A DNA stretch of 64,000 nucleotides from an uncultured Prevotella sp. (GTDB lineage: Bacteria; Bacteroidota; Bacteroidia; Bacteroidales; Bacteroidaceae). The stretch spans positions 58,625-122,624 of the forward strand of contig CAMHTW010000003.1 in NCBI GenBank assembly GCA_946188165.1. Reading direction: 5' to 3'. Shown here in pieces: positions 32,972 to 41,817 of this stretch. Each line of letters starts with the position of its first letter. The stretch's first letter is position 1. The translations under genes and the position numbers were made by a program. The notes below the pieces were generated by a model, which made no database searches, was not told the DNA's origin, and saw only the letters and a program-made list of their open reading frames with translations.

Positions 32972-33485
32972 GACTTTTGATTTTAAAGACTATTTGTCTT
33001 CAACAATGCCCAGAGTAGAAAAAGATGATAACTCAGAGCTTGATAAGACAAAAGAAATCCTTAGCACCATACCTGAGTCTACTTTACCATTTAAAGGGGC
33101 TGAATTGATTAATCAGACAGCTTCGAGACCTTCGCATAAAACGTCCTACTTAGGCAGTGAGTATTTCAAGCAATGGAATGGTAGAGTAGTATCCATTGAG
33201 AGTAATGATACTTTCGTAGCGATGGTAGAATCGGTACGTGCAACAGGAGAGCCGCCCAAGGTCGTTCGATTCAACAGACATAAAGTGGTGATAAAGAATG
33301 TTGAACTAATGTCTGAAGGAGCTCCGTTCTATTGGACGGTAGGTATGTTTAGGAACGAACACCATTCATTAGAAAAGCTCTCGGAAGTTAGGTTCAAGAT
33401 GGTCAGTAAACCTTCGGCTTCTTTATTAGCTCGTATTGGAGAAGACCTCGAAAAACTATTTGATGGTATTTCATGGATGGAATAA
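32961..33485 (+). CDS. Hypothetical protein, third gene of four-gene operon
   Basis: 174 residues. Disordered, charged N-terminus (EKDDNSELDKTKEILSTIPE), then a beta-rich domain with WNGRVVSIESNDTFVAMVES and KVVIKNVELMSEGAPFYWTV. It overlaps the second gene by 11 bp and the fourth by 13 bp, the tight coupling expected for subunits of one complex. No family recognised; the beta-rich part looks like a small barrel. Confidence 0.55.
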   Translation: MMSKTFDFKDYLSSTMPRVEKDDNSELDKTKEILSTIPESTLPFKGAELINQTASRPSHKTSYLGSEYFKQWNGRVVSIESNDTFVAMVESVRATGEPPKVVRFNRHKVVIKNVELMSEGAPFYWTVGMFRNEHHSLEKLSEVRFKMVSKPSASLLARIGEDLEKLFDGISWME

Positions 33486-34747
33486 AAGAAAGACTCGAAC
33501 CGCCTGCAATAGATGAGATTGAGGTGACTCTAATTGGCGGAACAGCTGGTTATGGTGAGAGTATCCTAATGCATATAGGTAATGGTGATTGGATAATTAT
33601 TGATAGTTGCGTAAATGTAAAGAATGGCGAATGTGCGCCTTTGGCATATTTGAAAGACTTGGCAGTAGATATTAGTCAACATGTTTTGTTTGTGTTGTGT
33701 ACTCACTGGCATGATGATCACATCAAGGGTTTATCCAGTATATTGGAACAATGCTCCCCAAGAACGGTCTTTGCCTTATCTTGTTCTGACGATCGTAGAA
33801 AGTGGGTTTACGAGATGCTGAATGATTATGACTATCATGGGAAGTCAACAGTTCTGAATGAACTTACCAGTACAATTGCGAAGGCAAATGAAAAAAGAAT
33901 AAGGGTTTTACCTGTAAAACAAGACTCACTCGTCTTCAATGTAAACGGCGTAACTGCATATGCGTTAAGCCCATCCGACGAGGTTGTGAAGAAGTTTGAA
34001 GAAGAGGTGGCTACTGCGCAAGCGAAATATCATAAAGCGCTAACACAGGTGCTTAAATTGAAACAACTGGATGCTGAAACAATTCAAGAAGCAGAAGCGC
34101 TTGAAGAGGAGACGATAATTAATTTCGCAGAACTAATAGATGAGCAGATAGAAGAAGAAATAGTGGTTCAAGACGCAACAGAACTTCTGAAGTATAAGGA
34201 TACTAAGAAAATCGAACAGAATGACCGTTGTGTGGCGTTGTTGGTTTCATTCAACAATCATCATATAGTATTAGGCGCAGATTTGGAGAACAAATCCTCT
34301 GACGTGGGTAATACGGGGTGGATGAGTGTCGCCAAATGCTCTTCTATGCAGGGCGTTTCTTCCAGTTTGTTTAAGATACCCCATCATGGTTCAGAAACTG
34401 GTTATTGCGATTTCTTCTTGAAATCATTTATAAAGAATGACGCAACAATGAAGCTTACGGCCTGGTCTAAAGGAGATAAGCAGATTCCAGAACAAAATAT
34501 GCTGGGAATGTATTATGCTCATTCACAGCAGATGTATATAACTACGACAGCTCTTTTCAAAAAAGATAATAGAGAGGAGAATAAGTCAATAAAAAAAGAA
34601 ATGGAGAGGACTACTGAGGCTATATACGAATTACGACCTCAGTTGGGGATTATTCGAAGCAGGATGAAAGTGAATTCACCTTCTGATAATTGGCAAACAG
34701 ATTATTTTGGTTCAGCCGAGAAGATTACTCAAAAACTTTTTGAATAA
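33473..34747 (+). CDS. MBL-fold metallo-hydrolase, fourth gene of operon
   Basis: 424 residues. The metallo-beta-lactamase motif THWHDDHIKG (about residue 83) gives the two-metal site. Further support comes from GDWIIIDSCVNVKNGEC near the start and VLGADLENKSSD and FKIPHHGSETGYCDFF in the C-terminal half, as in ComEC-like MBL domains. A long helical coiled coil (about 170-245, for example QAKYHKALTQVLKLKQLD) is inserted between the lobes. ComEC-type MBL enzymes are phosphodiesterases or nucleases, so a nucleic-acid or nucleotide substrate is likely. The fusion of this fold with a coiled coil and three unknown partners is unusual. Confidence 0.8.
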   Translation: MDGIKERLEPPAIDEIEVTLIGGTAGYGESILMHIGNGDWIIIDSCVNVKNGECAPLAYLKDLAVDISQHVLFVLCTHWHDDHIKGLSSILEQCSPRTVFALSCSDDRRKWVYEMLNDYDYHGKSTVLNELTSTIAKANEKRIRVLPVKQDSLVFNVNGVTAYALSPSDEVVKKFEEEVATAQAKYHKALTQVLKLKQLDAETIQEAEALEEETIINFAELIDEQIEEEIVVQDATELLKYKDTKKIEQNDRCVALLVSFNNHHIVLGADLENKSSDVGNTGWMSVAKCSSMQGVSSSLFKIPHHGSETGYCDFFLKSFIKNDATMKLTAWSKGDKQIPEQNMLGMYYAHSQQMYITTTALFKKDNREENKSIKKEMERTTEAIYELRPQLGIIRSRMKVNSPSDNWQTDYFGSAEKITQKLFE

Positions 34748-34989
34748 AAACCTGTTTTATAGCCCCATCCGTCCAATCCGTGTGATTCGTGTTCGTTTAA
34801 AGAAGAAAACGATACTTTTAACATTTAACAATTTAACATCAAGTGCGACTAATGGTAAGGAACTCGTGGGTAAAACAACCCTTCACCATGAACCGTGAAC
34901 AAAACGACCATAATTTTCCCTCCCACCGAGGTACTTGCATGAAGTAGGGGTTTGTGCTCCCTGATGGGCTGGGATTTAAAAGATCATAG
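34748..34989. other. Non-coding stretch with dispersed repeats
   Basis: Holds a GTGTGATTCGTGTTCGTTTAA repeat-like unit (34779-34802), TTTAACA-type repeats (34815-34840) and AACCCTTCACCATGAACC units. No gene is seen. Confidence 0.5.
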
Positions 34990-35080
34990 ACATAAAATGG
35001 GGCGGGGAACCCGCTGGTCTCTCATAAGAAGTGCTGAAGCACTAAGGTTCAATAACAGCGGCTCCGCTCTTTTAAAAACA
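34990..35080 (+). ncRNA. Structured element D
   Basis: Outer stem GGGCGG (35000-35005) with CCGCTC (35064-35069), inner stem CCGCTG (35011-35016) with CAGCGG (35056-35061), conserved strands TCTCATAAG and AAGGTTCAATAA, then TCTTTTAAAAAC. The variable terminal loop holds an extra hairpin AGTGC-TGAA-GCACT (35030-35043). This shows where the loop is and supports the fold. No clear AATCGTTATG linker here. Confidence 0.6.
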
Positions 35081-35112
35081 CATCTTACATCTGACCTCTT
35101 ACTTCTTACATC

Positions 35113-35177
35113 GTAAGTTGGTCTCTCATAAGAAAAAGGTTCAATAACCTGACAACCTTGCCCCACTTTTAAAAACA
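35113..35177 (+). ncRNA. Structured element E (5' arm degraded)
   Basis: Conserved apex TCTCTCATAAGAAAAAGG and TTCAATAACC, and a complete 3' arm (ACCTTGCCCCACTTTT). The matching 5' arm is disrupted by CATCTTACAT-type repeats at 35078-35112. Probably a decayed copy next to D. Confidence 0.5.
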
Positions 35178-35400
35178 AAAATGAATTATCATGCCAAGGA
35201 GAAAAGAACCAAACAAAGTTTGAGGTATGTCGAATGCCGCTGATATTCAACAAACATGCATTTAGTTGATTTTAACTTAAAACACCTAAAATCGGGCTTC
35301 ACAGAATGCACATTATAGAAAGGGTTCGCAAATTTTGGGACGCTTACCCACCTTTCATAAAAAATGATAGAATAATTATAACGAAAATTTAAAGAATCAT

Positions 35401-36549
35401 ATGACTTATTATGATTATCTAATAGTTGGCTCTGGCTTGTTTGGAGCAACATTTGCCTATCGTGCCAAGCAGCTGGGCAAGAAATGTTTGGTAATTGACA
35501 AACGTTCACATTTAGGTGGTAATATCTTTTGTGAAAAGATTGAGGGAATAAATGTGCATAAGTATGGAGCTCATATCTTCCACACCAATAACAAGGAAGT
35601 ATGGGATTTCGTAAATTACATTGTTCCCTTTAATCGCTACACCAATTCTCCTGTGGCCAACTATAAAGGCCAACTTTACAACCTTCCCTTTAATATGAAT
35701 ACTTTCTACCAGATGTGGGGAGTAACGACACCCGAACAGGCACAGGCAAAGATTGACGAACAGAAAGCTGAGGCAGTTGCAGCCCTAAAAGGTCGCGAGC
35801 CCCAAAATCTTGAGGAACAAGCTCTAACACTTGTAGGTAAGGACATCTTCGAGAAATTAATTAAAGAATATACAGAGAAACAGTGGGGTCGTAAATGCAC
35901 CGAACTACCCTCCTTTATCATCAAACGCCTCCCAGTGCGGCTTGTCTTTGATAACAATTATTTCAATGATAAATATCAGGGCATTCCTATTGGTGGTTAC
36001 AACAAACTCATTGAGGGGTTGTTGGAAGGTGTGGAATGCAAGACGGGCATAGATTTCTTTAAAGATTCGATAGAGTTGTGTGAATCGTGTTCGTTAAAAA
36101 AGAACTGGCATCAATATGCAGACAAATTGGTGTTTACTGGTCAGATTGATGAATACTTCGATTACAAGTTGGGAAAGCTAGACTGGCGCACTGTCAGTTT
36201 TATAACTCGTATTGAAGACACCCCAAATTATCAAGGTAATGCAGTGGTAAATTACACTTCTCACAATGAACCATATACCCGTGTCATTGAGCATAAACAT
36301 TTTGAGTTGTTTGGTCAAGAAGTTTATGTTTGTCCAAAGACGGTTGTGTCTGAAGAATATTCTAAGGAGTATAAGGAGGGTATGGAGCCATATTATCCTG
36401 TGAATGACGAACAAAATAACAAACTTGCAGCTCAATACCGCCAACTTGCCACTCAGGAGAAGAATGTCATTTTCGGTGGTCGCCTTGCAGAGTATAAATA
36501 TTATGATATGGCTCCAATTGTGGAAAAAGTATTTGAATTAGTATTATAG
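35401..36549 (+). CDS. glf: UDP-galactopyranose mutase, copy 1
   Basis: Flavoenzyme that converts UDP-galactopyranose to UDP-galactofuranose. 382 residues: FAD-binding YDYLIVGSGLFGATFAYRA, KRSHLGGNIFCE, the KYGAHIFHTNN loop and GYTEKQWG-like YTEKQWGRKC with RLPVRLVFDNNYFND. The C-terminal FGGRLAEYKYYDM is conserved. Compared with copy 2 (47343-48452) it carries about 10 extra residues (DSIELCESCSLKKNW) at a TTGTGTGAATCGTGTTCG repeat inserted in frame. It opens the second half of the capsule locus. Confidence 0.95.
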   Translation: MTYYDYLIVGSGLFGATFAYRAKQLGKKCLVIDKRSHLGGNIFCEKIEGINVHKYGAHIFHTNNKEVWDFVNYIVPFNRYTNSPVANYKGQLYNLPFNMNTFYQMWGVTTPEQAQAKIDEQKAEAVAALKGREPQNLEEQALTLVGKDIFEKLIKEYTEKQWGRKCTELPSFIIKRLPVRLVFDNNYFNDKYQGIPIGGYNKLIEGLLEGVECKTGIDFFKDSIELCESCSLKKNWHQYADKLVFTGQIDEYFDYKLGKLDWRTVSFITRIEDTPNYQGNAVVNYTSHNEPYTRVIEHKHFELFGQEVYVCPKTVVSEEYSKEYKEGMEPYYPVNDEQNNKLAAQYRQLATQEKNVIFGGRLAEYKYYDMAPIVEKVFELVL

Positions 36550-36579
36550 CTTTCTACCAAATTGCTATTTGCCGTAGTA

Positions 36580-38037
36580 ATGTCACAGTCTATAAAGAAA
36601 AACTATTTTTTCAATTTAGTTAACACTCTAGCAGGAATTTTATTCCCTCTAGTGACATTTCCATATGCTTCCCGAATAATGGAGGCAGATGGTATTGGAC
36701 AGGTTGGATTCTTTACTTCTATAGTAAACTATATTTCTTTATTTACAAGTTTGGGAATTCCAGTTTATGCAATACGTGAGATAGCGAGAGTTCGTGATGA
36801 TTTTGAACAAATGAACAAAACCGCTGTAGAGATACTGCTTCTTCATACAGTGTTAACTATAATTGGATATATTATTGTTGCAGTATTATGTGTTACAGTT
36901 GCAAAAATTACTATAGACATTCCTTTGTTTTTGATATTAAGTTTAAGTATTCTGTTTAATGCAATTGGATGTGAATGGTTTTACAAAGGAATTGAAGACT
37001 TTAAATATATCACAATTCGTGGTTTAATAGTTAGAGTCCTATATGTTATTCTTTTATTTTCATTAGTTCATTCAAAATCTGATCTTCTGATTTATGCTGG
37101 TTTGACCGTTTTGGGAACAGTTGGAAATAATTTATTCAATTTTATTCGTTTAAGAAAATATATATCTGTTAGCTTCTTATCGTTAAAACAATTGAATATA
37201 TCTAGACATATTGTGCCTGCTATTAGGATTTTTGCTTTAAATCTTGTCATCAGCCTATATGTGAATTTAGATACTATTATGTTAGGATTTATGAAAGACA
37301 ATTCTTCTGTTGGTTATTATGAGGGAGCCACAAGAATAACCAAACTTGTTTTAGGAGTTGTTCAAGCACTTCAGACTGCTATGATTCCTCGATTTTCATA
37401 CTTGGCTAAGAGTGAAACTCGAATAGAATTTGACGCTCTTTGCCAGAAGGTCATTGACTTCGTTGTTACCATTAGTATTCCTCTGTCTATAGGATTATTT
37501 GTCATGGCCCCTTCTTTGATACATCTTTTCTGTGGTTCAACTTATACACCTGCCATAATGACAATGAAAATAATATCTCCGATTATTTTTTTAATTGCAT
37601 TATCAGGGGTAGCATGCTTTCAAATACTTTATCCATTAGGAAAAGAAAATTTGGCAATATTGTCAACAGGCACTGGTGCTGTTGTCAATTTTGTGATATG
37701 TTTACTTTTTATACCATCAATGGCTCATAATGGTGCTGCAATTGCAACGCTTATTGGTGAAACAGCTGTTACTTTTACGATGTTTTTGTATGGGAAAAAG
37801 CATATACACATAAAATACAAAGATCGTCATTATTTGAATTGTCTTATAGGGGGTGGAATCATGTTTCTGGTAATTTATCTTATTTATAAGCAAATCAATA
37901 ATGACTGGCTAAATGTATTAATAATTCCTGTCTCAGGTACTTTTATATACGGGTTATATCTATATATAGTAAAAGATCGATTTGGATTATATGTTCTGGA
38001 TTTATTGGTAGAAAATAGAATAATCCGGAGAAGATAG
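36580..38037 (+). CDS. wzx: Polysaccharide flippase, Wzx family
   Basis: About 485 residues with about 12-14 transmembrane helices across the whole length, belonging to the MATE/MOP exporter-like Wzx group. It moves lipid-linked repeat units across the inner membrane. Supporting segments are NTLAGILFPLVTFPYASRIM at the start and GCEWFYKGIEDFKYITIRGL, a Wzx signature. I start at the ATG at 36580 rather than the upstream TTG. Strongly AT-rich, as expected for capsule variable genes. Confidence 0.9.
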   Translation: MSQSIKKNYFFNLVNTLAGILFPLVTFPYASRIMEADGIGQVGFFTSIVNYISLFTSLGIPVYAIREIARVRDDFEQMNKTAVEILLLHTVLTIIGYIIVAVLCVTVAKITIDIPLFLILSLSILFNAIGCEWFYKGIEDFKYITIRGLIVRVLYVILLFSLVHSKSDLLIYAGLTVLGTVGNNLFNFIRLRKYISVSFLSLKQLNISRHIVPAIRIFALNLVISLYVNLDTIMLGFMKDNSSVGYYEGATRITKLVLGVVQALQTAMIPRFSYLAKSETRIEFDALCQKVIDFVVTISIPLSIGLFVMAPSLIHLFCGSTYTPAIMTMKIISPIIFLIALSGVACFQILYPLGKENLAILSTGTGAVVNFVICLLFIPSMAHNGAAIATLIGETAVTFTMFLYGKKHIHIKYKDRHYLNCLIGGGIMFLVIYLIYKQINNDWLNVLIIPVSGTFIYGLYLYIVKDRFGLYVLDLLVENRIIRRR

Positions 38038-38068
38038 AAACAAGGGTTTATCAAAAGACCTTCTAAGA

Positions 38069-39373
38069 ATGGAGATTGTACTATTTGCAAATATGCTTCT
38101 ATATATATTTACGTCCATTATTATTGTTCGTAAATATAATCTGACTGTCTATTCGTTTATGTGGATATACTTTACAATATTTGCAATAATGGGGTTTGTG
38201 GTTGTTATTACAGGTGTATATAATGACAGGTTCTATTCTTTACGATATAATCGCCATTTTAGTATGGTTCCATACATTTTATATTATATATGTGTCTGGA
38301 TGTTACTTTATCCATTTAAATATTTGAAGGTCCCCAGAACAATAGGTTACACATGTAGAAAACACAAGGAAAGAATTAATCAAATTCTAACAGTAATTGG
38401 TGTTCTCTTTACTTTCTACCTGCTGATGAAAATATATACTTTGCAAGAGTATTCAAAATATTCGCTTATCGAAAGACGCGAAATGACGGTTTCTGGTGAG
38501 AGTGTTATTAATAGAGATAATAATTTTGTATTTTGGTTTATTGATTATGGGTTTGAATTACTACATACAGCAATTTTCCCCTTTGTAATATCATGTATCA
38601 TAATTTGTTATAAAAAAAGAATTATAAGCCAAAATAAAATTGTTTATTTATTACTATTATATTTCTTGCCGCCATTCTTGAAATACTTAATAGCCTCAAA
38701 CCGTGCCGGTCTATTTTTCTTAGTGGCAAATGCCTCCTATTTCTTTTTTTTGTTTTATAAATTCATGTCAAAACGTTTAAGGAAACAAATAATCAAATCT
38801 TCTCTTTTATTATTAATACCTGTATCAATTCTATTAATGTTTATATCTCTTGCTCGTGCAGAAGATAAAAAATCGGACGCGGGTGTTGGGGCTTTATCTT
38901 ATTTTGGCGAGGCATTCCCTAATTTAAATGCATTCATATATGATCAGGTAGGGCATTATACCTATGGAATGCGTCTTTTCTCTGATTATATAAACCTATT
39001 TACAGGTTATTCTATAAAGGCAGATGGAGGCTTAGGAGGCTATCATCAATTTTGGACAAAATATACAGGTGCTGAAATATTGGTTTTTAAAACTTTTTTT
39101 GGTGATTTATATATAGAGTTTGGTACTATTGGAGCTGTTTTATTCATCGCTCTGTTTTCTGCTCTATTGACTACCTACGTAAAAAAAAGTAAGCACCCAT
39201 ACACCTGCTATGCCATATTTTTCATTCTCTACTCATTTGCAACTAATGCGGTGTTGGATTTTGGGTTAGTGTTTGGCAAGATGTATATTATACGAACGGT
39301 TTTCTTTGTGTTTTGTTTTGGCTATATTTGGCGTAAATACACAGGTGAAGGGAATGCTAAGTATATACGGTAA
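38069..39373 (+). CDS. wzy: O-antigen/capsule polymerase, Wzy-like
   Basis: 434 residues, about 10-12 predicted transmembrane helices. Position between wzx and the glycosyltransferases, the AT-rich composition and the large periplasmic loop with Arg and Gly residues (FTGYSIKADGGLGGYHQFWT, then KYTGAEILVFKTF) point to Wzy, which joins repeat units on the periplasmic side. Sequence similarity among Wzy proteins is low, so the call rests on topology and context. 31 bp separate it from the flippase. Confidence 0.75.
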   Translation: MEIVLFANMLLYIFTSIIIVRKYNLTVYSFMWIYFTIFAIMGFVVVITGVYNDRFYSLRYNRHFSMVPYILYYICVWMLLYPFKYLKVPRTIGYTCRKHKERINQILTVIGVLFTFYLLMKIYTLQEYSKYSLIERREMTVSGESVINRDNNFVFWFIDYGFELLHTAIFPFVISCIIICYKKRIISQNKIVYLLLLYFLPPFLKYLIASNRAGLFFLVANASYFFFLFYKFMSKRLRKQIIKSSLLLLIPVSILLMFISLARAEDKKSDAGVGALSYFGEAFPNLNAFIYDQVGHYTYGMRLFSDYINLFTGYSIKADGGLGGYHQFWTKYTGAEILVFKTFFGDLYIEFGTIGAVLFIALFSALLTTYVKKSKHPYTCYAIFFILYSFATNAVLDFGLVFGKMYIIRTVFFVFCFGYIWRKYTGEGNAKYIR

Positions 39374-39400
39374 TTATTATAATCCATGATATTTAGTGAA

Positions 39401-40960
39401 ATGAGAAAGATAAGCATATTGATTGCAATTGTCTTTATTTCATCGTTTTCTGTATCAGGGAAGAAACGCATAGCATGGGATGGTTCTTCTATCATGAAAG
39501 TAGATGATAATATAGATTATTGCCGTTTAAAATTCCTTTCTGATGGGAATATGGCTGTAGTATATCGTCATTTAGATGGATGCAAAATAAAGATTTATGA
39601 TAGTGAAAGGATATGTGTTTTAGAAAAAATGGTTTTTTCAAACAAGTATCTATTTAATAAGGATATAGGTAAACGCGCTTATGTTCTTAAGGCAAACCCT
39701 GAAATACTAGAATTACAAACTGGAAGACTGTTATATGTATGTAATTACCGACCACTAAAGGAGCACGTCTATCCCTTTTCAATTGCCTCTGCATATAGTG
39801 ATGACCACGGAATAACATGGTCTGATCCTGTTGTCGTATATAGCGCAGATTCTTTGTATGAGAATGGTTGTTGGGAACCAGCTTTGCTTGAGTTGGATAA
39901 TGGTATCATACAACTATATTTTTCAAATGAAAATAATTTTCGATCAACTGATGAACAAGAAATATGTATGATAGAATCCTATGATAAAGGTAGAAGTTGG
40001 TCTTCCGATATTAAACGAATTTCCTATAGTATGGGGAAACGAGATGGAATGCCAGTTCCTAAATTGTATAAAGACTCAATTTATGTTGCTATAGAAGATA
40101 ACACTATCGGGAAGCATCATCCATCAATAATCTGCACTTCACAACAAGGTTGTTGGCCTTTTTTTATTGATGAAAAATCATCAAATAGAATTTCTGTAAT
40201 GAAAAATGTTTTTGATAAAGAAGATTATGGTGGTGCACCATATCTGGCAATTGATTCAGAGGGAACTCAATATATATCATTTCAATCAACATATCATAGA
40301 GATACTGATATATCAAAATCAAATATATTAGTTGCAGTAAGGGAAGAAGGCAAAATTGTGGATTTATCATACCCTTTTATTATTCCACTTGACAAATATG
40401 GAAGATGGGGGGCCATAGAATTAAAAAATGATCAAGAAATATGGTGTACCGTTTCCTCAAATATAGATGGTATTTGTGTCCCATACATAATTAGAGGCTA
40501 TATTCTAAATGATTGTCAACAATTGCCCAAACGACAAAAAAGAGATGCATATCAGATGTTTTTAGGGCACCATTCAGATTTATCAGTTTGGTCAGCTTTG
40601 TCTTATCACAAGGGGAACATATGTATCCAATCAAAGTTATCAAGAGATTTAAAACATGGCGAAAGTATAGAGTATTATTTGTTTGTACCTGATGCAACTA
40701 GTAAGTCTTCGAGTACTATCAAGTTCTTACATAAAAGAGACACTTTATCCGTGTTCAAAAAGATACGAGATTATTGGATGGCGATTCCTGTTCCTGTGAA
40801 GTTATCAAGAAATGGTTCTGTAGTGAATTACCGTTTCCCATGTGAAATAAATGGGTCGTTAAAATTTACCATGAATGTGTTTTCGGATAAAGTTAATGAA
40901 CAACTCGCAGGAACAGATATTGTCGATGTAAATACTTGGTTTGAATATAAAATAAAATGA
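39401..40960 (+). CDS. Exported sialidase-fold (Asp-box beta-propeller) protein
   Basis: About 519 residues with signal peptide MRKISILIAIVFISSFSVSG (an earlier ATG at 39386 is possible). Two Asp boxes, SDDHGITWSDP and SYDKGRSWSSD, and the segment GCWEPALLELDNGIIQLYFS mark a sialidase-like six-bladed propeller. RDGMPVPK is also typical of this Bacteroidetes group. Family members cleave terminal glycosidic bonds (GH33/GH93-like). Placement inside a capsule operon suggests an enzyme or lectin acting on the capsule itself or on host glycans; the substrate is unknown. It overlaps the next gene by 4 bp. Confidence 0.72.
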   Translation: MRKISILIAIVFISSFSVSGKKRIAWDGSSIMKVDDNIDYCRLKFLSDGNMAVVYRHLDGCKIKIYDSERICVLEKMVFSNKYLFNKDIGKRAYVLKANPEILELQTGRLLYVCNYRPLKEHVYPFSIASAYSDDHGITWSDPVVVYSADSLYENGCWEPALLELDNGIIQLYFSNENNFRSTDEQEICMIESYDKGRSWSSDIKRISYSMGKRDGMPVPKLYKDSIYVAIEDNTIGKHHPSIICTSQQGCWPFFIDEKSSNRISVMKNVFDKEDYGGAPYLAIDSEGTQYISFQSTYHRDTDISKSNILVAVREEGKIVDLSYPFIIPLDKYGRWGAIELKNDQEIWCTVSSNIDGICVPYIIRGYILNDCQQLPKRQKRDAYQMFLGHHSDLSVWSALSYHKGNICIQSKLSRDLKHGESIEYYLFVPDATSKSSSTIKFLHKRDTLSVFKKIRDYWMAIPVPVKLSRNGSVVNYRFPCEINGSLKFTMNVFSDKVNEQLAGTDIVDVNTWFEYKIK

Positions 40961-41817
40961 AAAAAGTATTATGTATTGTTGTTACCTACAATAGGTTAGA
41001 TTGCCTAAAAGAATGTTTAACAGCTTTGAAGGCACAAACATTTAAGGATTTTGATATTCTTATTATTAATAACGGTAGTACGGACGGAACAGCTGATTAT
41101 CTAGATAATCAAAAGGACCTTTTTGTGATTACTCAGGAGAACCTGGGAAGTTCTGGGGGACAATACTCTGGGATGAAATATGGATACGATCATGGCTATG
41201 AATGGCTCTGGCATATGGATGATGATGGTCATCCTGCTCCTAATCAATTAGAAGAATTACTGAGATTTGAAACTGAATCATGGTATTTGAATGCTTTAGT
41301 CATAGACAAAGATAATCATACTCAATTTTCTTTTCCACCTCATGACAAGTCCATGACAATCAGTTTAATTCAGCAACAATCGATAATCCGTAACTTTGTA
41401 CATCCATTTAATGGAACTTTATACAATAGAAAGTTGGTTGAAAAGATTGGTATGATTAAAAAAGAAACTTTCATCTGGGGTGATGAAAAGGAATATACTG
41501 CTCGTGCTGTGAAAGCGGGGATAGTACCCGTCACAGTTACTTCAGCTGTACATTATCATCCAAGAGAAAAGGCAGTAAAAGTATATCCGATTCCTTTCTG
41601 GCATCATCCTTTGACAGAGGTGTTGCTAAAACCGGAAAAGATGTCACATTATTATTATCGAAACTTGGGCTATATTGATGCAACATATCGGACACGACTA
41701 AAATCCGCTAAGTTAGTTTTAATACATACCATATATTTTCTGAGAACCATGAAGTTTTCGGAAATGAGGAAGTTCTATCATTATTATTTTGCTGGAAGGA
41801 AGAATAACTATGAATAA
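40957..41817 (+). CDS. Family 2 glycosyltransferase
   Basis: 286 residues. GT2 motifs: CIVVTYNRLDCLKECLTAL, IINNGSTDGTADYL, NLGSSGGQYSGMKYG, and the metal site WLWHMDDDGHPAP. The W-x-M-D-D-D-x-x-P arrangement and the later IKKETFIWGDEKEYTARA resemble rhamnosyl- and galactofuranosyltransferases. With two UDP-Galf-producing enzymes in the locus, galactofuranosyl transfer is plausible but unproven. The start overlaps the stop of the sialidase-like gene. Confidence 0.85.
   Translation: MKKVLCIVVTYNRLDCLKECLTALKAQTFKDFDILIINNGSTDGTADYLDNQKDLFVITQENLGSSGGQYSGMKYGYDHGYEWLWHMDDDGHPAPNQLEELLRFETESWYLNALVIDKDNHTQFSFPPHDKSMTISLIQQQSIIRNFVHPFNGTLYNRKLVEKIGMIKKETFIWGDEKEYTARAVKAGIVPVTVTSAVHYHPREKAVKVYPIPFWHHPLTEVLLKPEKMSHYYYRNLGYIDATYRTRLKSAKLVLIHTIYFLRTMKFSEMRKFYHYYFAGRKNNYE

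Noticed and set aside
34990..35177. Elements D/E as ordinary intrinsic terminators of the MBL operon
   Set aside because: They lie 240-430 bp after the stop, and the long loop has two conserved strands not needed for termination; kept as part of the element family, though a terminator role remains possible.
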